The notes under the pieces: generated by a model | Seen by the model: only the letters and a program-made list of their open reading frames with translations | What the model was told of the DNA's origin: nothing | The model's database searches: none | In this document: piece by piece, positions 11,526 to 24,058 of the stretch | Layout of the letters: every line of letters starts with the position of its first letter | Numbering within the stretch: the first letter of the stretch is position 1 | Position numbers and translations under genes: made by a program | DNA from: Phycomyces blakesleeanus NRRL 1555(-) | Taxonomy: Eukaryota; Mucoromycota; Mucoromycetes; Mucorales; Phycomycetaceae | Length of the DNA: 64,000 nucleotides | NCBI RefSeq assembly: GCF_001638985.1 | Contig: NW_017265141.1 | Location: forward strand, 1,171,001-1,235,000 | Reading direction: 5' to 3'

Positions 11526-13791
11526 ATGAGTTCTGATCGTAAAAAGTGGTCGATTCGCTCTTCTGACGTGGCCAAAAGAGCACACAATCCTATCCGTCAA
11601 ATCGTCGATAAGCTCAAGCTGGATCCCAAGGCTACCAAAGAATTCATCAGTTTATCTGTCGGTCAGTACAATGATCCCAACCAACACCTACAGCGTTAAG
11701 AATAGCGATAATGATAACGATAACAACCTTCACGACGACAATATCAACAGCAACACGACGACAATGACAGTAATTAATCACTAGATATAATTTGGTATTC
11801 TTCTTCTTTTTTTTTAAATGTAGGCGACCCAACTATTTTCGGTAACTTTAATGTCGACAAGAGTGCAAATGAAGCCATTGTACATCAATTGAACACATTC
11901 AAAGCTAATGGCTACCCACCTGCTCATGGTAAACTTTCTGTTTTTTTTTTCGTGTGAATTCTATTGTACATATACTATAAAAAGAATAATAAGAACATGG
12001 ATTTACTTGTCACATCAAGAATATATATATGAACTATAAATCTTTATTGGTATTAGTATTAATATTACCGTGGGAAACTTTTTTCTTCTTATATATTTTC
12101 TATATAATATAATATAAAAAAATATTTATTTATTTATTTATTTATTTATTTATATTTGTGTGTACCAGGTACTTTGGCTGCTCGTCAAGCCATTGCAACA
12201 AAGTTTGGCGTTCCTGAAGCTCCTTTGACAGCCAATGATGTAATTGTGGCCAATGGTTGCTCAGGTGCCCTGGAGATGTGTTTGAATGTATTGTGTGACC
12301 GTGGGCAAAATATCCTTTTACCTCGTCCTGGTTTCCCACTCTATGCTAGTTTGGCTGAGACTCGCTATGTTGAGACAAAGTACTATGATCTTGTGGTGAG
12401 TAAATTAGAACAGTAACAATAACGTACACATATGCATACATACATGTAAGTATGTATGTAAGTATGTATGTAAGTATGTATGTATGCATGTATGTATGCA
12501 TGTATGTACGTATGTATGTACGTATGTGGATATCTAGTATTCAATACCTAACCTCTCTCTTTGTTTGTTCTACAGCCTGAAAAGAACTGGGAAGTGGATG
12601 TTGTTCAATTGGAAAAGCTTATTGATTCAAAGACTGCTTGTATCTTGGTCAACAAGTAAGTATGGAAGCACAGTATTATTAATGATAATAGATCAACATG
12701 TTAACTATGTATAAACAACTATATATAAACCATACTTACAAACACAAACAAACAATACTGTAGTCCTTCCAACCCTTGTGGATCTGTGTACTCAAAGGAA
12801 CATCTGAAGGCCATCTTGGCAGTTGCTTCTAAGCACCATGTTCCTATCATTGCTGATGAAATCTACTGGGATCTCGTATTCAAGGGCAACACATTTTACC
12901 CCATGGCCACCTTGACAACCGATGTACCCATTCTTTCTGTGGGTGGACTGGCAAAGAAGTGGATGGTTCCTGGCTGGAGAGTGGGATGGATCACTGTACA
13001 TGACCGTCACGGTGCATTTGCAGAGATCTTGGAAGGTCTCTTGAACCTTTCTCAGATCATTCTTGGTCCCAACTCAGTAATCCAGGCTGCTTTACCCGAG
13101 ATCCTTCTCAAGACACCCGAGTCTTATTATGCTGGAAACATTAAGCAGCTCGAGGTAAAGGATTCGATATTCTTGGTCACATAATATATGTATTAATGTT
13201 GTGTATTATATATCTATATGTTGATTTAGTTGAATACCAAAATCAGTGTTGATGCTGTGTCCAAGATTCCAGGTCTTTCACCTGTTAAACCCCAGGGTGC
13301 TATGTACATGATGGTAATAATAATAATAATAATAATAGTAGTAGTAGTAGTAGTAGTAGTATAAAATATATGCTCTATTTCTATTTCTATTTCTATTTTG
13401 TTTTGGTTTGTTTTGTTTTATTTGTGTTGCATTTTACTAAACATAATTTCGTATTAGGTTGGTATCGATATTCCTAAGTTCAAGGATATTTCTTCAGACG
13501 TTGAATTCAGTCAAAAGTTGATGGCCGAAGAATCTGTGCTGTGCTTGCCAGGAGAGGTAGAGTAAAACAAGCAAATAAGTAAATAACAATAATAATGCAT
13601 TAATATACATACTTTTATGTTTATACTTGGGACAAACAATAACAAATACTGATCGTTATTAACCTTATATTTATTATCATTAGTGCTTCAACTATCCCAA
13701 CTATATCCGCATTGTCATTACACCCACTGTCGATCGTCTTGAGGAAGCTTACAAGCGTATGGCCCTGTTCTGCGCCAGACATCACAAATAG
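11526..13791 (+). CDS. Tyrosine aminotransferase-type PLP enzyme (aminotransferase class I/II)
   Basis: Eight exons (11526-11661, 11824-11928, 12169-12395, 12576-12655, 12764-13154, 13230-13313, 13458-13556 and 13684-13791) encode 409 aa, the normal size for the family. It transfers an amino group between an aromatic amino acid, probably tyrosine, and a 2-oxo acid. Family motifs appear in order: '[12 protein letters not shown]', '[12 protein letters not shown]', 'PAHG', '[16 protein letters not shown]', '[15 protein letters not shown]', 'NPSNPCGS' (about 183), '[10 protein letters not shown]' (Asp214, Tyr217) and 'SVGGLAKKW' with the PLP Schiff-base lysine near Lys247. 'VPGWRVGW' comes next and '[16 protein letters not shown]' near the C-terminus. 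No targeting peptide is evident, so it is probably cytosolic. Substrate choice among aromatic and methionine-derived acids cannot be read from sequence. Confidence 0.93.
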
Positions 13792-14209
13792 AGAGGTCAC
13801 AGCAACAACAGCAATAGCTACATGAATAACAGTAATAATAATTAAAGATATTATTCTATTCTAGTTTTGTATAAATGAATAAATACACATGAACCCATTT
13901 TTTTTGCCAAGGGGATTATTAGCATTAAAATTAGTATTAGTTGGTGTTGTCTTTTTTTTTAAAAAAAAAATAAGGGTAGTAGCAATAATGTATAAGCAGG
14001 GTCGAAACTTTACAAAGCATTGATAAAGGTAGCCTTCAAGTCTCAATGGAAGGGGAAGTAATATCCCAGCACTGAAAATGCTTTTAAGGGGTATAATTTT
14101 TTATATATAAAAAGAAACATAGACAAAGTAGCAGCCAGAAAGACGGTCAGTCAAACAGGCAAGCAGACTGACAAGCAGACAAGCAGACACATACACATAC
14201 ACGTACATA

Positions 14210-14245
<36 letters not shown>
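14210..14245. repeat. (TA)n microsatellite
   Basis: A TA run of about 30 bp lies in the leader region of the CE4 deacetylase gene, followed at 14416-14490 by a CT-rich stretch directly upstream of its start codon. Confidence 0.8.
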
Positions 14246-14246
<1 letters not shown>

Positions 14247-14558
14247 AGAAATAAGAATATTAGTATGAAGAAAAAGAAGCTAGAACCTACTCCTTTGAAA
14301 GATAGACTTTACACAGTTGCAGGATCCAGAAAGAAAAGGGGGGATGTTAATAATAGCAATAAAGATTTGCCTAGTATTTCCCCATCTTTATGCCTTCTTC
14401 TCCTTCCTTCTATTTATCTCTCTCTCTCTCTCTCTCTCTTTCGCTCTTTCCTCTTCTTCTTCCTCTCTCTCTATATATATATATAGATAGATCTCTTTAT
14501 CTTATCTTCTTTGATTTGATTTTTATTTTTTATTTGGTTGTTTATTTATTGGACCATT

Positions 14559-14861
14559 ATGAAAAGATCCTTGGGACTATTTGTGCTGTTAATATCTGTG
14601 TGCGGGGTTCTTTGTCAGGAGGGAGCTGGTGTGGCGGGTGTCACGACTGCCGCCACCGCTGCTTCTTACAGTTGCGATCCTGCCACTTGTCAGCTTCCAA
14701 ACTGTCTCTGTGCCTCAAAGACTCCACCAAATGGATTCTCTCCAGCCGACACACCCCAGGTACCTATAGTCAATCAAGCAATACATTAACCGATACATGT
14801 ATTTTATATATCAACCAGCCAACTAAATACTACTCAATATTACGACTCACTATACCAAAAT

Positions 14862-14892
<31 letters not shown>

Positions 14893-17207
14893 TAATAATT
14901 ACTTTTAAATTCAATTCTTGTCATTCTTTTTTCAAATGATTATTCATATGATAGTTTGTTACATTGACATTTGATGATTCTATTCAAACCTCACTTTACC
15001 AAACAGCTCGCAAGATGCTTGATGTAACGTAAGTATCTGTTTGTTTTCTTTGTAAATCAATCAAGCAACTCATCAGATTTTATTGCATAGAAATCCAAAC
15101 GGATGCCCTGCACTGGGTACATGGTAAAGTATATTATTTACTTCTTCTTTTAATACACATTGGCGTATATTTGCATATCAAAATCTATACGTGCATAGAT
15201 ACATAGATATGTGTATATATTTATATAATTTTTATTATTGTTATTAAAGAATAAAAACATGAACGCTTTTGTAGGTTTGTATCGATGCAATATACCGACT
15301 TTTCACTTGTTCAACAGTGGTATTCAGCAGGAAATGAAGTTGCAGAGTAAGTATCTCAATAAGCTAATACTATTATTATTCATAGTAGTAGTAGTAGAAG
15401 TAGTAGAAGTAGTAGTATTAATAGTATATATATTTATTTATAGTCACACCTTTTCTCACGTCGGTACTCCATCTGCTCGTAAGTCTCCTTCTGACCTGCC
15501 TTAGATCCTAGTTACCACTCCTGCATACCCCAAAAAAAATAAGAAGAAGGATAAAGAAAATAAGGTTTTCTTTACATACAACTGCAAATAAATAAATAAA
15601 TATGTATGTATGTATGTATTATTTTTATAGAGGAAATTGCTAGTTGTCGAACTGCTCTTAACACATATGGTGGTATTCCAAACGGAAAGATCCAGGGATT
15701 CCGTGCACCGTTCTTAAACTACACCAAAGACACGCTAGCCGAGCTCAAGAAACAGAACTTTTTGTATGATTCTAGTGCAAGCGCAGTCTCGGATGATGCA
15801 TACTGGCCATACACTCTAGACCATGGTATGGCCAATGATTGTTGGACTGGCATCTGTGGCGCTGGCCAGATCCAATTGCCTGGCTTGTGGGAAGTACCGA
15901 TGTATGCTGTTCTGGACAACGGTAGTATTCCACAATTGATGGATGTCTACATTGCCGGAACACCGGAAGATGTTAGCCAATGTAAGTTTACCTACTAGTC
16001 TATTTCTTTAACAAAATACATCAATATATACATATACATATACATAGAAGTGTGTTGTATTTAGTTTTATTGTAAAGGAGTTGAGTCTTTTCTAACTTTA
16101 TATATATTATAAATAATAATAAAACAGGGAGTACATCCTCCTTTGATCGACATTACAATGGTGGCCGTCAACCCTTTGGAATCTATGTTCACCCAAGTAA
16201 GTTGTCTTTATTTATTGATTTATTTCATAGCAACAGATTACATCTTGAACAAAAAGGAAAATTTGAACACCTTTATTTTGATTTTAATTTTGATTTTAAT
16301 TGATAAATCTTTTTTTTCTAGCTCATTTGACAGCATACCCTGGTCTGCCTGATCCAGCTCCAAAGCTAGAGGGCCTTATTTCATTTGTCAAGTCTATTGC
16401 CAAGAGGCCAGATGTTTGGATTGTGACTAACCAGCAGTTGCTGCAGTGGATGAAGAATCCAGTCAAGGCATCTGAGTTAGGAAAGCAGGATTACATGAAG
16501 TGCCAACAGCCTGTCATTGTAAAAGAGATCTGCAATGGTCTAGATGATGACAACAACCATGTAATCGATGACAACCTGTTGAACAAGTAAGTCCCCTTTT
16601 TCTGCTCTTTTAAGAATATCCAATTTAGCAAATGAGAGAGAGAAAGAGAGAGAGAGAGAGAAAGTAAAGGAAAGTACTTACATACATATATCTATCTTAC
16701 TTGTGTAGTTGTAATTTCGGAACAACAACTTTCAAGACTTGTTTCAATTGTCCAAGCACTGCGCCTACGCTTGAATCTCCTGCACCAGTATCGTCTTCTC
16801 AGAATGGTACCGAAGGATTCCGTTATCCACTTCCCCTGGACTGCGAGTAAGTCATATTTATTTATTTATTTATTTATTTTATATATACATAAACATGTAT
16901 GTATGTATAGCCTTTAGATAATCTAATGGACAACTTAACTCAAATATCTAACCTATTCTTTGTTTGTTTGTTTTTTGCAATGATATATAAAAACAATAGT
17001 ACCAAGTGGTGGGATCCTATCAGTAATCTCTGCTTGTGTACTTCAACCGAATGCCAATACAAGGACACAGCAGTACCTGTTAACAAGAACACGACAACCA
17101 GCAGTATTAGTGCTAATGGAAAAGATCAAGAAAAGAGTGATGCCTCTAGATCACTTCCTTGGGTTGGTGCTGTGGCAGCTGTGGTCATGAGCACTATGCT
17201 GCTCTAA
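14559..17207 (+). CDS. Secreted, GPI-anchored polysaccharide deacetylase (CE4, chitin-deacetylase-like)
   Basis: Ten exons (14559-14759, 14955-15028, 15091-15123, 15275-15346, 15444-15478, 15631-15981, 16128-16196, 16322-16586, 16709-16846 and 17000-17207) encode 481 aa. Signal peptide: MKRSLGLFVLLISVCGVLCQ. A short Cys-rich segment (CDPATCQLPNCLC) precedes the CE4 domain. CE4 motifs: 'TFDDS' (about 72), 'DHTFSHVG' (about 127) with the two metal-ligand histidines, and 'GFRAPFL' (about 163). The His-x-x-x-His motif is followed by Val-Gly rather than the usual Pro. Domain end: 'YPGLPDPAPKLEGLISFVK'. The tail is Ser/Thr-rich and finishes in a hydrophobic GPI-like signal (WVGAVAAVVMSTMLL). Such enzymes remove acetyl groups from chitin oligomers in the wall, making chitosan, which is plentiful in Mucoromycota walls. 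Activity is inferred. An in-frame ATG at 14538 would extend the signal by seven residues. Confidence 0.9.
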
Positions 17208-17574
17208 AATAACTACCTATATACCTATATACCTATCTATTTATCTATCTATCTATTTACTCTTTCTTTCTTACCATTTTTTATATCTATATTTATTTAT
17301 ATAAATATACAAGCGTATATACAAGTACACAGTGATATGTATGTATGTATCACTGTGTACTTGTATATGTGTCTGTATGTTTGTATTGGGACTTTGAGTC
17401 TCCCAAGAGAACTGACTAGTAATCAAATAAAAATATATACATTTATATTTTGTACTTCAACATATCATTCATTCATTCATTCATCTTGCTCCTGCATATA
17501 TACAGTATTTTATTATTATGTTGCCCAGATACAAAGTCTGGAACCCTTAAAGGAATGAGAGTTAGGTGCCTGGG

Positions 17575-18525
17575 GAGAGATTGATAAACACAAAGTGTGA
17601 GGTCAAAGTATTAAAGTTAATGCATACAATGCATATATTGTGTTTTTTCAGGACACGCCATTTTGTCCTGAAGGATTAGAGAAAGACGCTGGGCCATGGA
17701 CAAGTTAGTCACAATTATAGTCCGGTTAGATATAAACGTCGTGCTCGTAAGATTGCTGGACACAACTAATAGAACCAAAAGGTTACAAAGAGAACCCAAT
17801 TTGCAATGGTGCGCTCATTTCGTAGTGAGTCATTTGTGTCAGTTGCGGTTGAGCATCAAAGATTAATCAATGTGGGAATCTCCATCTGCATGACCACATT
17901 CCACAAGAACAAGGAATTATTATCTGGCTTTAGTTCTTATTCAGCAGCTCGTAAGCTATGGTTGAGCGATAAACAAAAGGAAAACAGATTGAAATGGTTG
18001 CTTCAGCAAAGTAAATTAAACCGCTAAGCAAAGGAAATTAGCATTGATGGAAGAGTCGGAGTCATCAGAAAGACGGGCGAGAGGTTTGACAAGAACCACG
18101 TTGTCCAAACATACAAGTTTGAAAAAGGCTTCCGTCATGGTTTGGGGGTGGTTGTTTCTGGGGGTAGGGGTATTGACCCTTTGGTAACAATAAAAGGAAA
18201 CATCGACTGTTTGAAGCAGTACTTTCTTCCCTAGTACGAAAAACTGTCCAAAGATAATAATAGACAGTTTCTTGTTTCAAGAGGATGGGGCACCATGTCA
18301 CACCGGCGCTTATGCCACATGATATAAGAAAGAGAGGTTTCTTGTAGATAGCTTTTGATTTCTGGCTTACCCAATGCCCGGATCTCCGTTCTATTGAGCA
18401 TATTTAGTCTCATCTTGCAAAGTTTTTTTTGACAAGAATAGAGACAGAGTAGCGAATATGGAAGGATTTGAAGCAGTTATCTACAAGACATGGTTGAAAT
18501 ACCACTTTACTCATTACTAGAGCTT
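17575..18525 (+). pseudogene. Tc1/mariner transposase pseudogene with 5' terminal repeat region
   Basis: The segment begins with the terminal sequence shared in inverted form with 7600-7772. The plus-strand reading then shows decayed Tc1-type transposase: 'SYSAARKLWLSDKQKENRLK', 'DGRVGVIRKTGERFDKNHVV', a 'VMVWG' strand in one frame, 'DPLVTIKGNIDCLKQYFLP' in another, 'FQEDGAPCHTG' with the second catalytic Asp, and finally a 'SIEHI' remnant of the DLNPIEHLW region. Fragments lie in at least two frames with several stops, so it is dead. A matching 3' terminal repeat was not found by eye in 18525-18720. Confidence 0.75.
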
Positions 18526-18731
18526 TATACTCTTTCTCTTAAATATAGATATATTAAGCCATGTTCCCTCCTAGTTTTTGGTTTATTCCGAGCACATTTT
18601 ATTATCAATATGATTGAAAAGAAAATATCGTCCATGATATGCTTGAAGAAGTTCTTTTAGAGAATTTGAAAACCGACCCATGACCTGTTTTACTAGAGTG
18701 TGTATATTTATATATATATATACATGATTAT

Positions 18732-19270
18732 TTATGAGTGATCTACATGTACAGCCATTGGGGCATCTGTACTGATGATGTGTACTGGACCGGGATTATC
18801 GTTAAATGTGTCGACGGCCTGCTGATAATAGCTTGCCGCAGGATGGGCCCACTCCCGCTCGAGTTCATCCACAACGTCGCCCAGACGGGTTCCACTTGCG
18901 ACTATTACTCTGCAGAGGGTGATGATTGATTGATCTTTGCTCTCAACCCTAGGACGGATCTCGACCTTGACTCGCTCAGTAGCGTAGTCGCTGACCACAA
19001 ACGATTTAAAGTAATCGTAATAAGACTGTTCTGCATCGGGCATCTGGAGCAGATCGATCACAATTTCAGTGTGTGTGTGGTAAGTCGTAGGTCTACCCCC
19101 GGCAAACACCGCATTCTCAAGTACTATGTCAGGGTGCTGCCGAATCCAGTCTACGATTTCTTTACGAGTGCCATAGAAGATCCAGCGATTTGTATTTGCT
19201 GCACTTGAGACGCTTATTTTTTTTCCCAGGAGAGGAGGAGGAATGACATGACCGAGCTGGCCATTAGGAG
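18732..19270 (-). CDS. Conserved-looking protein of unknown function, N-terminus unresolved
   Basis: I do not recognise this protein. The open frame runs from a stop at about 19288 down to the TAA at 18732, about 185 codons. It is clearly richer in G+C than its flanks, with balanced codon use, unlike neighbouring intergenic DNA. Readable pieces include 'GHVIPPPLLGKKISVSS', 'NRWIFYGTRKEIVDWIRQHP', 'ENAVFAGGRPTTYHTHTEIV', 'SFVVSDYATERVKVEIRP' and 'IVASGTRLGDVVDELEREW'. It looks like a soluble alpha/beta protein with no signal or membrane segment. There is no ATG in this frame. An ATG at 19270 lies in another frame that would join only after a +1 shift at an A8 run (about 19217-19224). Either an upstream exon feeds an acceptor near 19260-19285, or the gene is damaged. 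Confidence 0.5.
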
Positions 19271-19288
19271 ATGCTGATTATCGTTATT

Positions 19289-20380
19289 ATTATTATTATT
19301 TTTTAATAAAGAAATTATTCACAGCAAACAGAAAAAGACAGGGATTTATATTGTGTTAATATAGGAATATGATACTTTTTGGTTCTTGCTGTTAGTTTGA
19401 TAATGTACCTATTTCGTAGCCATAAGTAAAGGTCATTATGAATGTATGTTATATTTGTATGTAAGCAGGTATGTATATATGAATGAATGTGTGCAAAGAA
19501 AAAGAAGAAGAAAAAGAAGGAATTTAATAAATCATTCAATCCATCAATCAATAAAGATTGTCGACTTGGTTTTGTGAGCGGGATAAAAAGTAGAAACACA
19601 GGATGCATAGGAAAACTAAGTCTTCTGAGTCACACCATTCCTCTGATACCTCTTAATCTGACTGAGTATTAATTTCTTTTGTATTGTACTGTATTGTATT
19701 GTATGTATGTATCGTGTGTTGTTGAATACTTTAAAAGAAGTACAAGAAGTACAAAGGAAAATTTTTCTTGAAACATAATAGATAGTAATACTAATACTAA
19801 TAATAATCATTTTAATATAAGAAAAAAAAAGATTTGTACTATAATTTTTCTTAAAAATTGAAAAATGACTGTGATTAGATAAATCAGCTCAAATATACAT
19901 AAACCAAGGTTTTATTTCAAAGAGCTTAAAAAAAAATCAAAAAAGGCATGTGCTATTTTGATATGAGTACGATAGTAACACAACCAAGGAACAAAAGAAG
20001 AAGAAGAAGAAGAAGAAGAAGATATATAATATAATCAAACCACCATAAAATATTTCTACCCACCAATATTAGCTTTTTACTATCTCCTTATTATATTGCC
20101 TATGAAGATTTCACCCTCTTTTCTTTTCCGTATTTTAAAATCCTAAATTTATTTATATAGTAGTAATATAATTATAATTATAATTATAATTATAATATAA
20201 TATAATATAATAAAAAAAAAGAAATAAGAAATAAGAAATATTAATGGCAAGGAAAAATAATAAACTTGACCCCCACATTTCATTTATGTGACTTTTCTTT
20301 TCACAGTTGTTTACGGATCTCAGTCCCCCACAGGACAGGCGAAGCCCATAGAAAAAAAAGAATTAATAAAAAAAGAGGCG
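19289..20380. other. Intergenic, microsatellite-rich
   Basis: The stretch holds (TTA)n near 19282-19300, AAG repeats at 19995-20022, and (TTATAA)-type repeats at 20165-20215. No supported gene. It serves as the 5' flank of the sirtuin gene. Confidence 0.5.
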
Positions 20381-23300
20381 ATGAGTACCAATCAAGACAC
20401 TGTAGATGACTTGTCCAACCCAGAGCTTGTACTTCATCAAGATGGGAATTCGCTGGCGTCTCCCATTAGGTCTCCAAAGCGCATCAAACTAGAACATTCC
20501 AATCAAGGTAATCCCTCCTTATTCTTCTTCCTCTTCTTCCTCTTCTTCCTCTCCTACTCCTTCTGCTCCTTCTGCTTCTTTTTTTTTTTATCTATATAAC
20601 TATACTATAACTACTGCTACTTTTATAATTATCGTTATTGCCACTACTGGGCTCTTTTTACCTATATATATATATATATGTACCTTTATATCTACTTCTA
20701 CCAGTACTAGTATCATTTGCTATACCTCTTCTATATACACGTATATGCTTTATTTTGCTTTATTAGTGGTATTTTATTTTTTGGAAAAAAAATACACAAA
20801 AACATACGCACATACGCACACAAACAATTATGAGTATATATATAAATCTCTATATTTTCTGCTTCACTCTCTCATTGTATGTGTGTGTGTCTGTATGCTT
20901 AAAGGAATTTATACTCTTGTAAATAGAAAGCAACATTATATTTTAAATATATATAAATAAAGAAAGAAAGAAAGACACTTTTTTTTGTGCTAAGCATTAA
21001 TCAATAATAATAGTAGACGCACAGGACACATCACCTCCATCAGTCAGTCCGCTCCGTTTGCCGAAAGAAGACATCCTGTGTGATGAGGCCGCTGCTCCAC
21101 CGGTCGTGTCACCTCACGCCACTATCAACGACCACGACTTTGATGACAATTACAACGAAGACTCGGACCAGGATTGGGCCGAAGGAACTGATAGTGATAG
21201 TAGCAGTAGCGGAGTTCACATGCTCCTAGACCATCCAGCATTCGATGTGGACAATGAAAGCTACGGCGACGTCGATGTCGATGGATTGGAAGAAGAAGGG
21301 CTTTATCAACCACTCTGGACAAGTTACACACCTGAAGAAGCCGAAGAAATTCAAGACAAGGCACGCGAAATGGGTCTCACTCGATTTATTGAGCATTATG
21401 TGATTGAAGAAAAGGTGTCTGTAGCAAAACTATTGGAGGTATTCAGAGTAGTCATGGTAAGTCAACAACAACTATAATCTAAATATATAAATATCTTCTT
21501 CTTCTTCTTCTTTTTTTATAAAAAAAAAAGGGAAAATAAGAGAGATTGAGAGAGAGAGAGAAAATGGGATAATATTTAGAAGAAGTACAAGTTGAACGTG
21601 TGCGCGTGTGCGTGTGTGTATCTGTGTTTGGTACACGCACACAAATTGTCTTTGGCTGGTTTGTAAACCGGGTTTGCTTTATAAATTTTTGCAGCATCCT
21701 AAAGCCGCGATATTAGCCACAGATTTGGAACTACTTCCCATCTTGCGCAGCGTCGTCAATCGCCACCTCCGCAAACGTAACCGGCTCACCAATGTCAACA
21801 CACTCCAAGACGTCGTCGACCTTTTGCGCACCAGCTCCAATATCATGATCGTCACTGGCGCAGGTGTGTCTGTGTCCTGTGGCATTCCCGACTTCAGATC
21901 CGAAACCGGCATTTATGCCAGACTCCAAGAATACGAACTCGAGGATCCACAGCAGATGTTTGACATTCAATACTTCCGAGATAGTCCAGAGATCTTCTAT
22001 TCATTTGCCAAGGAACTCTATCCAAGCAACTACGAACCAAGCCCCAGCCATCTGTTTGTCAAGATGGTAGAAGATCGAGGAAAGCTTCTTAGAAACTACA
22101 CACAAAATATCGACACACTCGAACACAAGGCTGGTATCAAGAATCTTGTCAATTGCCATGGTAGTTTTGCAACTGCTAGCTGTGTCAAGTGTGGACATAA
22201 AGTTCAAGGAAAGGAGATTGAGGAATATATCTTTCAACAGGTAAGAAATTATATATATATATCTTCTTCTTCTTTGGAATCAAAAAAGTAAATAGTGTGT
22301 TCTAAATGTGACATATATTAGAAAGTTCCTCCATGTCATAAATGTGCCAAGGAAGCCAGTGCAAAACCGAAGCCAAAGCCAAACAATAGTAACAATTCTG
22401 ACGACGATGACGACGATGGCGAATATACTGGCGAATATCGCGGAATGTCTATCATGAAACCAGTAAGAACCCTAGTATTTTTATTATAATTACTGTGTCA
22501 TAAAACAAGAAGTATAGATAAAGAAATGGGATTGATTGATTTGTTTGTTTGTTTTCTTTTTTTGTAGGATATTACCTTCTTTGGTGAACGTCTTCCGGCT
22601 GAATTCGATCAACTGTTGGCTGTGGATGCTAACAAGGTCGATCTGTTGATTGTCATTGGCTCATCACTCAAGGTGTCTCCGGTGTCAGAGATCATGTCTC
22701 AGATACCTCACAGTGTCCCTCAAATTCTTATTAACCGTACACCTATAACCCACATGACATTTGACGTCCAACTCCTGGGAGAGTCAGACGTGATTGTGAA
22801 CGAACTCTGTCGACTGCTAGACTGGGATCTCAAACACCCCAAATTACCTGGCGGAAGTTCACTCAGCCAAGAGAGTAAGAATCTGGCAGTGGCAGAAAAC
22901 CCACTAGTCAAGTTCTGGCGGGATGGATTGTACACATTTCCTGGTGCAATTGCCACTGAACAGTATTTGACAGGCGCACCACAAACACCAACACAACCCC
23001 AACCACAAACACAATCACAATCACAATCACAACCAACAGAAACAACAACAGCATCAGCATCATCTAAATCATCAGCATCACCACCAGCAACAGAAACAGA
23101 GCCAAAGCCAGAGCCAGAGCCAGAGCCAGAGCCAGAACCAGAACCAGAACCAGAACCAGCATCAGTAACAGCAACAGAACCACAGATTGAACAAGAACAA
23201 GAACCAGAATTAGCGCCAGTATTGGTAGCAAGGTAAGATTTATAGAATAATATGACTCAATAATTTAACACGTATGCATATATAGAGCAGAGGAAGTGAA

Positions 23301-23412
23301 GGCTTCTGAAGAAGATAAGGACACCAGTACCTTGGATAAGAAGGATGAACAAGAATCAAAGGTTGAAACAAAGGACGGACTGGAATCTAACCATCAAATC
23401 TCTGCCAACTAA
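20381..23412 (+). CDS. Class I sirtuin, NAD-dependent protein deacetylase (SIR2/HST1-like)
   Basis: Six exons (20381-20507, 21017-21456, 21695-22240, 22322-22462, 22568-23232 and 23286-23412) encode 681 aa. Sirtuins remove acetyl groups from lysines such as those of histones, using NAD. Ahead of the catalytic core is an acidic N-terminus and a helical region ('[20 protein letters not shown]') like that of SIR2/HST1/SIRT1 proteins. Core motifs: '[18 protein letters not shown]', '[13 protein letters not shown]', 'VNCHGSF' with the catalytic His, the zinc pairs 'CVKC' and 'CHKC', '[10 protein letters not shown]', 'VIGSSLKV' and 'LINRTP'. The zinc module carries an Asp-rich insertion. The C-terminal tail is low complexity, with Gln/Thr/Ser runs and a Pro-Glu repeat near 23100-23155. 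It is likely nuclear and involved in gene silencing, by family inference. Confidence 0.93.
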
Positions 23413-23964
23413 CAGATCATTATCTCTTCTTCTTATCTTTTTTCTTTATACTTGCTTTTAATAATTATAATAATAATGATAATATTAATTTTAACAACAA
23501 CAAATATAATCCCAAAAAAAAAAGACTCTCTCTCTCTCATACACTCCTTCCTCACATACAAACCAACCTCGATTAGCCTTTCTTTCTTTCTTTCTCTTTA
23601 TATTTTCTCTCTCTTCATTCTCTAAAGACATTCAAACGATATACATTACTATGGTGTACGATTTCCAACTTATTTTAATAATACGATATATTTATGCATG
23701 CATGAAAGACCTTTTTTTTTTCTTAGTACAGTCTTTCAAGATTTGCAAAGACTTTGGAAATTGATAAAGAAAGGCAATAGTATTGATATTAAAAAGGAGG
23801 ACTTGTGTGTGTGTGTGTGTGTGAAGTTGGATAGAATTAAGGTATGAGATGAGATAAGTTGAAAAGGAAAGAGGAAAGAAGGGAGTGGAAAGTTGGTTGA
23901 GGGTCATTCATCATGTGATGTATTTTAGTTTAAAAGGAACTGACTAATGATCCTCAATGTTCTT

Positions 23965-23998
<34 letters not shown>

Positions 23999-24058
23999 TT
24001 TTTTTTTTTTTTATTAAGTCCCTTTATTTTCCTGTCTCATCTTTCCTTACTTACAATT

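Noticed and set aside
20288..20380. Upstream extension of the sirtuin start (from 20288)
   Set aside because: The frame there begins with GTG, not ATG; the first real ATG is at 20381.
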